DNA from: Acidobacteriota bacterium
GTDB taxonomy: Bacteria; Acidobacteriota; Polarisedimenticolia; Gp22-AA2
Length of the DNA: 56,043 bases
Assembly: GCA_003223135.1 (NCBI GenBank)
Contig: QHXX01000050.1
Coordinates: forward strand, 35,969-92,011
Direction: 5' to 3'
Shown here: piece after piece, positions 33,138-42,441 of the stretch
Position numbering within the stretch: position 1 is the first letter of the stretch
Layout: each line of letters opens with the position of its first letter
Notes under the pieces: model-generated
Told to the model about the DNA's origin: nothing
The model's database searches: none
What the model saw: only the letters and a program-made list of their open reading frames with translations
Position numbers and translations under genes: made by a program

Positions 33138-33404
33138 GATTTCGAATCGCCCGGAGACCGTCTGCCGGCCGGGCAGGTCGGGCCGCGTCTCGCCTCATGC
33201 TCGCTCGCGCAGGCCGATGGGAAGCCGACCGATCCGCATGGCGCGGCTCGAAATCGGCGCGCCGCGGCCCGCCCCGCCCCCGACTCCGAAGGCTTCGATC
33301 TCTCAAAAGTTGCCGAGCGGGCGTATCTGATCGTCCGACAGCTTCACGGTTGAGGGTGTCGGCGATCCCGCGAAGCACCGGAGGAGATGGGGCGGGAGCC
33401 AGAG
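33138..33404. other. Gene-free stretch before the oxidase gene
   Basis: Together with the leader at 33031-33108 this is a 374-base gap. I see no gene, known RNA or repeat in this part. It lies after the stop of the glycolate/lactate oxidase (33405) and before the promoter at 33109-33137. Confidence 0.5.
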
Positions 33405-36371
33405 CTATTCGGGGCAGGCGGAGGCGTCGTCGGACAAGGGAGCCGCGGCAGGCGCGGGGCAGGCCCGGCCGGCGACGGCGGCCACGCGTGGCGGCAACGG
33501 GCCGCCCAGGAGCGAGTCGCGGACGATGCGGATCGGGTGGACGACGGGCATCCTCGACCCCTGCTCGATCTGGATCTTGCAGGTTCCGCAGCCGGTGGCG
33601 ACGACGCCGACGCCCGTCTGCTCGATGCTCTCGAACAGCGGCCGGCCCATCTGCATCGACAGCGCGAAATTCTTCTCCTTCATGCCGAAGGTCCCGGCGA
33701 TGCCGCAGCAGTGGTCCTGGACGATCGGCACCACGACGACGCCCGGCACGAGAGACAGCAGGCGCACCACCGCGTCCCCCAGCCCGCGTGCCTGCATGTG
33801 ACACGGATTGTGGTAGGTGAGTCGGATCGGCACCGGCCGCAAGCGCGCGCGCAGATCGGCGTCGGTCTCGAGGATGTCCAGGACGAACTCGTGGATATCT
33901 CGGATGTGTCGGGCCAGCACCTCCGACTGGGGCGTGCCCAGGAGGCGCGGGTAGTCCTCGACCAGCGCCAGCCCGCAGGACGGGGCGCTGTAGACGACCT
34001 CGTAGCCGCGCCGCGTCAGATCCAGGAGGGCCGCCACGTTGCGCTCGGCCGAGGAGCGCACATCGTCCAGGTGGCCGTACGTGATCGCCGCGATGCCGCA
34101 GCACTCCTGCGGCGGGATGGCGACCGTGCAGCCGAGAGCCTCGAGCAGCTCGACCGTCGCCCTCCCCTCCCCCTCGACGTCCTGGTAGCCCCCGAAGCAG
34201 CCGTGGAAGTAGGCGACCTTGCGCCCTTCAGGATCGACGGATGGGACGCGCGGCCGCAGCGGGGCCGAATCGAAGGGCGCCATGTCGCGCTCCGCCGCGA
34301 CTCCGGTCATCGAGGCCATCAGGCGGCGCGTCGGGCCGAAGCGCAGCGCCACGTTGGCCAGAGGCGCGAACATCGTGCCGAAGCGCATCATCGGGCCCGG
34401 ATTCGTCAGCACCCGATCGGTGGTGTCCTTGCCGCGCGCCCGGACGTAAATCTCCTTGGCCATGACCGCCATGCCCGGGATGTCGATGGCCGTCGGGCAC
34501 TCCGAGTGGCAGAGCTGGCAGTTGACGCACAGATCCATGACCGACTTGAATTCAGCGGTGGCCAGGACATCCGGCTCGAGCCGACCGGAGATGACCGAGC
34601 GCAGCAGGTTGGCCTTGGCGCGGGCGGTGGCCGCCTCGTCGCGCGTGGCGACGGCGACCGGGCAGTAGTTCCGGCAGGCGCCGCAGCCATGGCACTTCTC
34701 GATCTCCTTCTGCCAGACCGCGTCGTCGATGCTCGTTGCGGTCGGAGAATGTCGGTAATCCTCCCCGTACCTCAGGTCGTCGGTCAGGCCGTAGGAGCCG
34801 TCGTGCACGATGATCCCGGGATTCAGGATCCCCTGCGGGTCGAACAGTCGCTTGACCTTCTCGAACGCGTCGACCAGCGGGCCGTAGGCGCGGCGCAGGT
34901 AGGGCGTGCGCAGGCGTCCATCGCCGTGCTCGCCCGACAGCGAGCCGCCCATGCCGATGACCAGGTCGGTGAACTCCTCGGCCATGGTCTCCATCAGCGA
35001 CAGGTCACGCGCGTCCTTCTGGTTCAGCATCGGGTTGCAGTGCAGGTTGCAGTCGCCGGCATGACCGAAAATCGCAGCCTGCAGGCCGTATTTGCGCAAG
35101 AGCGCTCGCAGTCGCCTGACGAACTCGGCCATCTGCGCCGGGTGAATGGCGGCGTCTTCGATGAACCGGGTGTTGCGGCGCGTCCCCTCGCGGCGCGACA
35201 GGATGGGGGAGGCCGCCTTGCGCACCGCCCAGATGCGCGCCGTGTCCTCGGGACGGGCGGCACGGCGCACGTCGGTCGCGAGGTCGCGCCGCCCGATCAG
35301 AACGGCCGCCAGGCGCTCCATCCGGTCCTGGACTTCCTTCGCGTCGTCCCCCTCGAGCTCGACGATCAGAATCGCCTCGGTGCCATCCGGGAGGGTCGCC
35401 CCCATCGCCTTATCGGCCGCGCGGATCACCTGCACGAACGTCCGGTCGAGGAGCTCGACCGCCGAGGGGTCGAACTCGAGGATTTCCACGACGGCCGCCC
35501 CCGACTTCTCGAGATCGTCAAACAGGGCGAGGGCCGTCGCCCTGGCCTTCGGGATCGGCACGGTGCGCAGGGTCGAATCCAGGATCAGACCGAGCGTGCC
35601 TTCCGACCCGACCAGAATCTGCGCCAGGTCGATGGAGTCCTTGACCGCCGCACGCAGGGCGTAGCCCGACGCGTTGCGACGCGTCCTGGGCTCGTGCCTG
35701 TCGATCGTCTCGCGCTGGCTGGTCACGACCTCGAGGAGTCCCGAGGCCAGCCGGGCCTGGGGACCCGGCGTCCAGGTCCCCTGCCCGGGGAGCGGCAGAG
35801 GCACCGTGTCGATCACCGTGCCGTCCGCCAGCGCCGCGCGCACCGACACGGTGTTCTCCCTCGTGGCGCCGTGCTTGATCGTATGTGAGCCGCCGGCATT
35901 GTTCGCCAGCATCCCGCCGAGGGTGCACCAGGGGGCCGAGGAGGGATCGGGGGCGAAGCGCATCCCGTGGCGTCTCAGGACGCGGTTGAGCTGTGCTTGG
36001 ATGACTCCGGGCTGCACGCGAACGGTCCCGCGCGTCGCATCGATGTCCGCGATCCGCTGGAAGTATTTCGAGAAGTCGAGGATGATGCCCCGTCCCAGCG
36101 TCTGGCCCGCCAGGCCCGAGCCTCCCCCGCGCGCGGTGATCGGGATGCGGTTCTGGCGCGCGTACTCCAGAACGGCCAGGACGTCGCCTTCGTGGCGGGC
36201 CACCACGGCGCCGAGCGGCATCACCTGGTAGATGCACGCCGCCGTGCTGTACAGGGTGCGGTGCAGGGAATCGAACAGGACCTCCCCTTCGACCCTGCGG
36301 CGCAGATCTTCGGCGACCCCGGCAGCTTCGGGCCCCGGCCGCTGTCGTTCGGCGTCAGCGAGTATGGGCAT
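33405..36371 (-). CDS. Fused FAD/Fe-S glycolate- or D-lactate-type oxidoreductase (GlcD-GlcF-like)
   Basis: A 988-residue protein joining two enzyme subunits. Residues about 1-530 are a FAD-linked oxidase (ITARGGGSGLAGQ, LGGMLANNAGGSHTIKHG, VGSEGTLGLI, FGHAGDCNLHCNP, GEHGDGRLR). Residues about 560-650 hold two ferredoxin motifs (CHGCGACRNYCP and CVNCQLCHSECP), and the C-terminus has two CCG domains (CCGIAAITYG, CCGIAGTFGM) typical of GlcF/LldE. Such fusions oxidise glycolate, D-lactate or another 2-hydroxyacid and feed electrons to quinones; the exact substrate is uncertain. It overlaps the end of moaB by 17 bases. ATG at 36371 gives a short N-terminal extension of unknown use. Confidence 0.9.
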   Translation of the reverse strand: MPILADAERQRPGPEAAGVAEDLRRRVEGEVLFDSLHRTLYSTAACIYQVMPLGAVVARHEGDVLAVLEYARQNRIPITARGGGSGLAGQTLGRGIILDFSKYFQRIADIDATRGTVRVQPGVIQAQLNRVLRRHGMRFAPDPSSAPWCTLGGMLANNAGGSHTIKHGATRENTVSVRAALADGTVIDTVPLPLPGQGTWTPGPQARLASGLLEVVTSQRETIDRHEPRTRRNASGYALRAAVKDSIDLAQILVGSEGTLGLILDSTLRTVPIPKARATALALFDDLEKSGAAVVEILEFDPSAVELLDRTFVQVIRAADKAMGATLPDGTEAILIVELEGDDAKEVQDRMERLAAVLIGRRDLATDVRRAARPEDTARIWAVRKAASPILSRREGTRRNTRFIEDAAIHPAQMAEFVRRLRALLRKYGLQAAIFGHAGDCNLHCNPMLNQKDARDLSLMETMAEEFTDLVIGMGGSLSGEHGDGRLRTPYLRRAYGPLVDAFEKVKRLFDPQGILNPGIIVHDGSYGLTDDLRYGEDYRHSPTATSIDDAVWQKEIEKCHGCGACRNYCPVAVATRDEAATARAKANLLRSVISGRLEPDVLATAEFKSVMDLCVNCQLCHSECPTAIDIPGMAVMAKEIYVRARGKDTTDRVLTNPGPMMRFGTMFAPLANVALRFGPTRRLMASMTGVAAERDMAPFDSAPLRPRVPSVDPEGRKVAYFHGCFGGYQDVEGEGRATVELLEALGCTVAIPPQECCGIAAITYGHLDDVRSSAERNVAALLDLTRRGYEVVYSAPSCGLALVEDYPRLLGTPQSEVLARHIRDIHEFVLDILETDADLRARLRPVPIRLTYHNPCHMQARGLGDAVVRLLSLVPGVVVVPIVQDHCCGIAGTFGMKEKNFALSMQMGRPLFESIEQTGVGVVATGCGTCKIQIEQGSRMPVVHPIRIVRDSLLGGPLPPRVAAVAGRACPAPAAAPLSDDASACPE

Positions 36372-36891
36372 GTCGGTCCCCGCGCCTCCCCCCGGCGACC
36401 AGGCCGGCCAGATGCCGAAGCTCCGGCAGGATCAGCCGCCTCATCGCCAGACGCACGGCGTCTTCCGAGCCCGGCATGGAGATCAGCACCATGCCGCGGT
36501 ACGTGCCGGCCACTGCACGGCTCAGCATGGCCGCCGGTCCGATCGCACGGTAACTGAGAACACGGAAGAGCTCGCCGAAGCCGTCGAGCCGTTTATCGAG
36601 GAGGCCCGTGACCGCTTCAAAGGTCGAATCGCGGGGGGCGATGCCGGTGCCGCCGGTCAGGAGGACGACACGCGCCCCCTCCCGTCTCGCCAGCGCCCTC
36701 AGGTGCGCGACGATGCGGCGGGGCTCGTCCTTCAGGATCCGGTAATCGACGACCGCGTGACCCGCCCGGCGCAGGGATCGGCGAATGAAAGCGCCGCTCG
36801 TGTCGGTCGATTCATCGCGCGTATCGCTGACGGTGAGAACGGCGCACGGCACCGAGGCCGGACCCTGCAGGCGGTGCTCCCGGTGGCCCAT
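36355..36891 (-). CDS. moaB: Molybdenum cofactor protein MoaB/MogA
   Basis: A 178-residue MPT-binding protein with AVLTVSDTRDESTDTSG, LLTGGTGIAPRDSTFEAV and SMPGSEDAV. The family adenylylates or handles molybdopterin before metal insertion. The N-terminal 14 residues are extra relative to short MoaB proteins. It overlaps the oxidase gene by 17 bases and starts 33 bases after the aminopeptidase stop, so dxs, pepA, moaB and the oxidase may form one transcript. Confidence 0.9.
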   Translation of the reverse strand: MGHREHRLQGPASVPCAVLTVSDTRDESTDTSGAFIRRSLRRAGHAVVDYRILKDEPRRIVAHLRALARREGARVVLLTGGTGIAPRDSTFEAVTGLLDKRLDGFGELFRVLSYRAIGPAAMLSRAVAGTYRGMVLISMPGSEDAVRLAMRRLILPELRHLAGLVAGGRRGDRHAHTR

Positions 36892-36924
36892 CGTCCCCCC
36901 GAAGGCCCGGCACCGGCGACGCGG

Positions 36925-38232
36925 TCAGCCCGCGAGGTCCAGGAGGTAGCGGGTCAAGGTGCGCACGCCGACGCCCGACCCGCCCTTCTTCATGTACGAG
37001 TATTCCTTGTCCCCGAAGGCCGGGCCGGCGATGTCCAGGTGCGCCCATCCGATCCCCTCCCGCACGAAATGGCTCAGGAAGAGTGCCGCCGTGATCGCCC
37101 CCCCCCATCGGATGCCCGTGTTCTTGAAATCCGCGATGTCGCTCCTGATGTGCTCCGCGTACAGCCGTCCCTCGGCGTCGGTGTTGCGCACTTCCACGGT
37201 CTTGCCGTTCATGATCTTCAGGACGTCGCCGGGACGCATGGCGCCGCCTCCCGGCATGTTCTCCGCCATCCCCATGAGGCCGACGACCTCGGCGCGCGGC
37301 GCGAGCTCCGGCAGGATCTTGAGTGTGGCCAGGACCGCGGCGGATCCGGCCATGTCGCACTTCATCGTCTCCATTCCTTCCGATGTCTTGAGAGACAGCC
37401 CCCCCGAGTCGAAGGTCAGCCCCTTGCCGACCAGGGCCACCTTGCGGACCGCCCGGTCTTCCGGCTTGTAGTCGAGCCGGATGAGACGCGGCGGGTTCTT
37501 CGAGCCCTGGCCGACGCCCAGGATGCCGCCCATGCCCATGCGGCGCATCTCGTCCGGCTCGAAGACCTTGATGCCGATTTTCGACTCCTCCGCCACCTGC
37601 CGGGCGATCTCCGCCATCCGGTGCGGGAACAGCTCTCCGGCGGGTTCGTTGACCAGGTCGCGCGCGAAATTGGTGGCGCTGGCGGTCGTTTCGCCGAACG
37701 AGATCCCTTCGCTCACGTCGCGCAGGGGAGCATCGCCGACGGCCACCTGGACCTCGCGCAGGTGCTTGCGACCGGAGCGTGGCTCGGAGCGATAGCGATC
37801 GAATCGATAGGTGCCGAGGAGGATTCCCTCCGTCAGGGCCACGGCCGCCTCGCGCGCCGGGAATGGCCCAGAACCAGCCTGCAGGAGCGGCAGCGCGACG
37901 CTCGCGGCCCCCAGCCGGTCGCACTCCAAAAGCGCGTCGCCCAGGTGACGCCGGTAGCGCTCGAGCGTCACCTCATCCTTGCTCCCCAGGCCGAGGAGGA
38001 GGTATCTGCGACAGCGCAGTCCGTCCCCCGGCGGGGCGTGCCACAGGAGATGGCGGCCGGCGCGGCCCTCGAAGCGGTCTTCCTTCGTGATTTCGACCAG
38101 ACGCTGCGCCAGGGAGCGCTCGACGGGACCCGGGAGAGAGGGGTCCCCCTTGAATTTGTACACGATCCCGATGTCGGCCGTCAGGCCGGCGAGATCGCCC
38201 TTTTTCGCCTCGATGCGCAAAGTCGCGCTCAC
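36925..38232 (-). CDS. pepA: Leucyl aminopeptidase (M17)
   Basis: A 435-residue cytosolic aminopeptidase. The metal-binding and catalytic signatures are present: VGKGLTFDSGGLSLK, MKCDMAGSAAV, and NTDAEGRLYAEH (the M17 signature). GIGWAHLDIAGPAF near the C-terminus also fits. It trims N-terminal residues from peptides; some PepA proteins also bind DNA in recombination, which cannot be judged here. The start is GTG at 38232, overlapping the dxs stop (GTGA); the long upstream frame is shadow. The length is slightly below the ~480 common in M17 because the N-terminal domain is compact. Confidence 0.93.
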   Translation of the reverse strand: MSATLRIEAKKGDLAGLTADIGIVYKFKGDPSLPGPVERSLAQRLVEITKEDRFEGRAGRHLLWHAPPGDGLRCRRYLLLGLGSKDEVTLERYRRHLGDALLECDRLGAASVALPLLQAGSGPFPAREAAVALTEGILLGTYRFDRYRSEPRSGRKHLREVQVAVGDAPLRDVSEGISFGETTASATNFARDLVNEPAGELFPHRMAEIARQVAEESKIGIKVFEPDEMRRMGMGGILGVGQGSKNPPRLIRLDYKPEDRAVRKVALVGKGLTFDSGGLSLKTSEGMETMKCDMAGSAAVLATLKILPELAPRAEVVGLMGMAENMPGGGAMRPGDVLKIMNGKTVEVRNTDAEGRLYAEHIRSDIADFKNTGIRWGGAITAALFLSHFVREGIGWAHLDIAGPAFGDKEYSYMKKGGSGVGVRTLTRYLLDLAG

Positions 38233-40208
38233 GCCCGCCCCTTCACAATGCCCCGGACGCGCGGGACCAGCGCCTGGGGGGACAACCCGACCTCGTCGAG
38301 GAGCTGGGGCATCGAACCGTGCGTGACGAACCGATCCGGAAGACCGATGTGGTGCAGCGCCCCGGTCTCCAGGCCGGATTCGTGCAGGTGCTCGTGCACA
38401 CCGTCGCCGAAGCCCCCGCGGAGCGTGTTCTCCTCCAAAGTCACCAGGATCGGGTAACGCGCCGCCAGCTCGCGCAGCAGGGTACCGTCGAGAGGTTTCA
38501 CGAACCGGCAATTCACGACCGCCACCTCGATACCTTCCTTCAAGAGCTCCTCTCGTACATTTTCGGCCGCCTCGACCATCGAGCCCACCGCCAAAAGGCA
38601 GGCGTCGCGCCCCTCGTGCAGCGTCTCCCATGTGCCGATCGGAAGCGTCCGGAAGGCCCGGTCCGGCGTGAACCGACGGCTGGCCCTCTTCGGGTAGCGG
38701 ATGGCAAACGGGTAGACTTCCTGGTCCACCGCCGTTTTCAGGAGATCGCACAGCTCGTCGCCGTCCTTGGGAGCGGCGATCACGAAGTTCGGCACGGCGC
38801 GCAGGTACGACAGGTCGAACACGCCGTGGTGTGTCGGACCGTCGGCCCCGACGAGTCCCGCGCGGTCCAGGCAGAACGTCACGGGAAGGCACTGCACGCC
38901 GATGTCGTGGATGATCTGGTCGTAGGCACGCTGCAGGAAGGTCGAATAGATGGCCGCGACCGGTCTCATTCCCGAGATCGCGAGTCCGCCGGCGAAGGTC
39001 ACACCGTACGCCTCCGCGATGCCGACGTCGAAGAACCGTGTCGGGTGCTTCTCCCCGAATTTCACCAGACCGGTGCCGTCGGCCATGGCCGCCGTAATCG
39101 CGACGATCCTTTCGTTGTCCGAGGCCAGCCGGGACAGCGCCTCGGCGAACACCTTGCAATAATCGGGGGCCGTTGCCTTGCCCGAGGCCGTCATCGTCCC
39201 CGACGCCGGGTCGAACGCGGTGACGCCGTGGTAGACGCACGAGTTCGCCTCGGCGTAAGGCAGGCCCTTCCCTTTCTTGGTGATGACGTGCAGAAGGCGC
39301 GGTCCCTTCACCGCCTTGAGATTTGTCAGAACCGAAATCAACTCCTGAAGATTGTGGCCGTCGATCGGGCCGTAGTACTGGAAGCCCAAGGCCTGGAACA
39401 GTCCCCCCGGCACGACCACTTCCTTGAGGGATCGCTCCATGCGCTTCGCCAGCTCTCCCGCCGGAACGCCGAGCGGCACTTTCTTGAGGATGTACCGCAC
39501 CTCTTCCTTGAGACGGTTGTAGTACTTGCTCGAGGTAATGCTGGTCAGGTACGTGGAGATCGCCCCGACGTTCGGGGAGATCGACATCTCGTTGTCGTTC
39601 AGGATGACCAGGATGTCGCGCCCCGAGTGGCCCGCGTTGTTCAAGCCCTCGTACGCCAGCCCGCCCGTCATGGCGCCGTCTCCCGTGACCGTGACGACGT
39701 GGTAGTCCTCCCCCGCGGTGTCACGCGCCACGGCCATGCCCATGCCGGCGGCGATCGACGTGCTGGCGTGCGCCACACCGAACGCGTCGTAAGGCGACTC
39801 GGTCGGGCTGACGAACCCGGACAACCCCTTGTACTGCCGGATGGTCGGCAGCCGGTCCCGGCGGCCCGTGATGACCTTGTGTCCGTACGCCTGGTGCCCG
39901 ACGTCCCAGACGATCTTGTCGCGCGGCGCCTCGAAGCAATAGTGCAGTGCGATCGTCAGTTCCACCGCCCCGAGGCTCGGGGCGAGGTGGCCGCCCGTTT
40001 TGGAGACCACCTCGACGATATACTGCCGCAATTCCGAGGCGACCTGTTCCAGCTCGTTCTGACCAAGACGCTTCAGATCGGCGGGCGAATCGATGAGAGG
40101 CAGGATGGCCCGGGTGCCCGGTCGGGCCTCGGCCCCGGATCGGGCGCTTTCCTGCTGGCTGCCGCGGACGGCTGGAACGCTCATCTTGTCGGTCAGGGCC
40201 TCAGACAT
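38229..40208 (-). CDS. dxs: 1-deoxy-D-xylulose-5-phosphate synthase
   Basis: A 659-residue thiamine-diphosphate enzyme, first step of the MEP isoprenoid route. Motifs: GGHLAPSLGAVELTIALH, WDVGHQAYGHKV, GDGAMTGGLAYEGLNN (ThDP binding), ILNDNEMSISPNVGA, HVITKKGKG, then the pyrimidine domain with FDVGIAEAYGVTFAGG and the C-terminal PVTFCLDRAGLVGADGPTHHG. The N-terminal ~30 residues are a low-complexity extension. GAGGAG lies five bases before the ATG at 40208. It heads the transcript with pepA and has a strong promoter at 40280-40308. Its need for ThDP is notable given the broken thiC at 20-21 kb. Confidence 0.95.
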   Translation of the reverse strand: MSEALTDKMSVPAVRGSQQESARSGAEARPGTRAILPLIDSPADLKRLGQNELEQVASELRQYIVEVVSKTGGHLAPSLGAVELTIALHYCFEAPRDKIVWDVGHQAYGHKVITGRRDRLPTIRQYKGLSGFVSPTESPYDAFGVAHASTSIAAGMGMAVARDTAGEDYHVVTVTGDGAMTGGLAYEGLNNAGHSGRDILVILNDNEMSISPNVGAISTYLTSITSSKYYNRLKEEVRYILKKVPLGVPAGELAKRMERSLKEVVVPGGLFQALGFQYYGPIDGHNLQELISVLTNLKAVKGPRLLHVITKKGKGLPYAEANSCVYHGVTAFDPASGTMTASGKATAPDYCKVFAEALSRLASDNERIVAITAAMADGTGLVKFGEKHPTRFFDVGIAEAYGVTFAGGLAISGMRPVAAIYSTFLQRAYDQIIHDIGVQCLPVTFCLDRAGLVGADGPTHHGVFDLSYLRAVPNFVIAAPKDGDELCDLLKTAVDQEVYPFAIRYPKRASRRFTPDRAFRTLPIGTWETLHEGRDACLLAVGSMVEAAENVREELLKEGIEVAVVNCRFVKPLDGTLLRELAARYPILVTLEENTLRGGFGDGVHEHLHESGLETGALHHIGLPDRFVTHGSMPQLLDEVGLSPQALVPRVRGIVKGRA

Positions 40209-40279
40209 CGCGCTCCTCGCTCTCGGGTTGGTCGGCTTCTCTCAGGGAAGTCACTGACTCTTCAGGCACGTGGCCGGTA

Positions 40280-40308
40280 ATCATAGACCCCGGGGCCAGA
40301 CCGGTCAA
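40280..40308 (-). promoter_or_regulatory. Promoter of dxs-pepA
   Basis: On the minus strand TTGACC (40308-40303), a 17-base spacer and TATGAT (40285-40280), about 70 bases before the dxs ATG. Confidence 0.7.
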
Positions 40309-40428
40309 GAACACCCCGCCCGACCGGTTCCCCTCACCGCGGCGGGCATGGGCCGGTCCGCCTTTGGCGGGAGGCGATGGAGCGGGCCGGGCTGTGTGCT
40401 ATAGTGCGTCCCCCGGCGGAGCGCCCGC

Positions 40429-41109
40429 TTGATTCCCCTCAAGGACGACAATCCCACACGCAGCGTTCCGTTCGTGACGGTCGGCCTGATCGCGGCGAAC
40501 GTCGTCGTGTTCATCTACGAGCTCTTGCTCCCTCCCGAGGCGTACAAGGCGTTCGTGGCTGCGATGGGCGTCACCCCCGCCCACCTGACGCAGGCGGCCT
40601 TGCACGAACCGAACCACATCCTGCATGGAGGGATGACCCTTCTCACCGCAATGTTCGTGCACGGCGGCATCGCCCACGTCGCCATGAACATGCTGTACCT
40701 CTGGATCTTCGGCAACAACATCGAGGACGTCACGGGTCACGTCCGTTTCCTGGTGTTCTATCTGGTGTGCGGCCTGATCGCGTCGTTCTGCCAGGTGGCC
40801 GTCTCGCCCGATTCCAAGGTCCCGATGATTGGGGCGAGCGGCGCCATTTCCGGCGTCCTGGCCGCCTACCTGATCATGTTCCCCGCGGCGCGCGTCCTGA
40901 CCCTCGTTTTCTTCGTGTTCTTCTTCCGCGTCGTGCCGATTCCGGCGATCATCGTCCTGGGCTTCTGGTTCCTCCTGCAGGTCCTGAACGCCGGGCCGAT
41001 GGACCCGGGTGGAGGGGTGGCCGTCTTCGCGCACATCGGCGGATTCGTGGCGGGGCTGGCGCTGATCCCGGCGTTCCGGCGCCGTCGGTCGCGACAGAGC
41101 TTGTACTAG
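40429..41109 (+). CDS. Rhomboid family intramembrane serine protease
   Basis: A 226-residue six-helix membrane protein. The catalytic Ser137 is in GASGAISG and the His202 in AHIGGF; the HGGIAHVAMNM loop (His78, His83, Asn87) is standard for the family. It cleaves membrane-spanning substrates; which ones is unknown. Start at TTG 40429 gives a basic-acidic N-terminal tail before helix 1, as in other short rhomboids. A TATAGT hexamer lies at 40400-40405 but has no good -35. It converges with the fusion ORF; the two stop codons overlap. Confidence 0.93.
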   Translation: MIPLKDDNPTRSVPFVTVGLIAANVVVFIYELLLPPEAYKAFVAAMGVTPAHLTQAALHEPNHILHGGMTLLTAMFVHGGIAHVAMNMLYLWIFGNNIEDVTGHVRFLVFYLVCGLIASFCQVAVSPDSKVPMIGASGAISGVLAAYLIMFPAARVLTLVFFVFFFRVVPIPAIIVLGFWFLLQVLNAGPMDPGGGVAVFAHIGGFVAGLALIPAFRRRRSRQSLY

Positions 41110-42287
41110 GAGCCTGTCCGGGGAGCGTCGTCGTTCAGGGAGAGCCCGCGCGCCTCGAGCGCCTGACGCACCTTGTGGCGCAGATCCTCGATTGTCCCGT
41201 CGTTGTCGATGAAGACGTCGGCCTGTGCGAGCGTGGCCAGAAGCTGCTGCCCCGCGCGTGTCGTGGAATTCTCGAGTTCTTCCTTGCGGGCGAATTCTTC
41301 CAGGGTCGCCCCGTCACCCATGCGGCCCCGCAGGAGCGAGCGCTGGAACCGCAAGGCCTGGGGAGCGTCGATCCCGAGAAGGAGGAAGTGCGGCAGCCGC
41401 CTCAGCACGGCGACCTCTCCGGGGTTGCGGATCGAGTCGACGACCGCGCGACCCTTCAAGCGTGGCAGGACGCGACGCGCCAGCGCCCCGGGTCCGTGCC
41501 GGGTCCGCATCTCGACAGTGTTGCCCGACGAGTCGCCGTCTTCGGGAGCGGACGGGTCGGACGGCTCTTCATTGGAGTCATCGGGCGGAGGGGGCGGCTC
41601 CTCGGGTTCTTTTACCGTTGGAGGCCCCTGTGCGGCTGGTGGCGCGGCACTGGCGGCTGGCTGCGGGGCGCTCGACGCCTCCTCCGGCGGCGGCGCGTTA
41701 CGGTACGCCTCGAGCGGCCGTCCTCGGCGCGCGCCCGCGAAGGGGGCGCCGCGGCCGCCGGGTCTGTGGGCCCCCGGCGAGGTGGGCCGAAACGCTCCGG
41801 CGCCAAGCATCTGCCTGCCTGGACCGCCGTTGAGCGCGCCCGGTCGATTCGGCGGGCGCTGCGCCGCGGCTGTCGCGCTGTCTCCGCCGATTTCGAGGGG
41901 CTGCAGTCCGGCAAGGTTCTGGACCGGACCGCCCAAAGGCTGACCCCCGACGCCTGGACCCGGGATCACGGTCGGTCGCGGGAGCGGAACGGCGGGACCT
42001 CCCGCCTGCGCCGGCAACGCCGGGGCCGCCGCCACCTGGGGCGGCGGAGGCTGCGCCGCGACCGGATCGGAAACGGCATAGTCTTCGATCTTGCTGATCT
42101 GCTCGGTCGGGACGCCGATCCGGCCGCCGCCCTCCATCTCCAGGATGGTGAACTTCTCCCCCTTCTCGACGCTCTTGACCATGATCGCCTTGCCGTTGAC
42201 GAAGTAGACGACCTGATCGGCGAACGAGCAGGGCACGCCGGCGCACAGGAGCGCCGCCACGAAAGGCAGGAGCCTACGGTATCGCAT
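41106..42287 (-). CDS. Chimeric protein: secreted Pro-rich protein fused to C-terminal half of a nucleotide kinase
   Basis: A 393-residue ORF with two unrelated parts. Residues 1-22 are a signal peptide (MRYRRLLPFVAALLCAG). A small SH3-like beta domain follows (about 23-65), then a ~185-residue Pro/Ala/Gly/Glu-rich region. From about residue 260 the sequence becomes RHGPGALARRVL, VVDSIRNPGEVAVLRR, LLLGIDAPQALRFQRS, DNDGTIEDL. That is the C-terminal half of dephospho-CoA-kinase/deoxynucleotide-kinase-like P-loop proteins, but the P-loop half is missing. A cytosolic kinase tail behind a signal peptide makes little sense, so a deletion or misjoin that fused two genes is likely. ATG at 42287 with GGAG eight bases upstream is preferred over GTG 42311. 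Confidence 0.7.
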   Translation of the reverse strand: MRYRRLLPFVAALLCAGVPCSFADQVVYFVNGKAIMVKSVEKGEKFTILEMEGGGRIGVPTEQISKIEDYAVSDPVAAQPPPPQVAAAPALPAQAGGPAVPLPRPTVIPGPGVGGQPLGGPVQNLAGLQPLEIGGDSATAAAQRPPNRPGALNGGPGRQMLGAGAFRPTSPGAHRPGGRGAPFAGARRGRPLEAYRNAPPPEEASSAPQPAASAAPPAAQGPPTVKEPEEPPPPPDDSNEEPSDPSAPEDGDSSGNTVEMRTRHGPGALARRVLPRLKGRAVVDSIRNPGEVAVLRRLPHFLLLGIDAPQALRFQRSLLRGRMGDGATLEEFARKEELENSTTRAGQQLLATLAQADVFIDNDGTIEDLRHKVRQALEARGLSLNDDAPRTGS

Positions 42288-42441
42288 GATCCACACTCCG
42301 TGTCGGCCCACCCAGAACCGGGTTGTCGAGAACCCCGCTATTCTCCTCCGTATCCGGTATCAAGTAAACCCCCGGAACGAAAAAAGTTGGGTGACTGGAA
42401 GTCTACGATGAGCAACCCCCGCGCGCAACCAGAATCAGCGC

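Noticed and set aside
33387-35888. 833-codon plus-strand ORF opposite the oxidase fusion
   Set aside because: Antisense to a gene with many clear motifs; composition typical of a third-position GC shadow.
38319-40280. 653-codon plus-strand ORF opposite dxs
   Set aside because: Antisense shadow of dxs.
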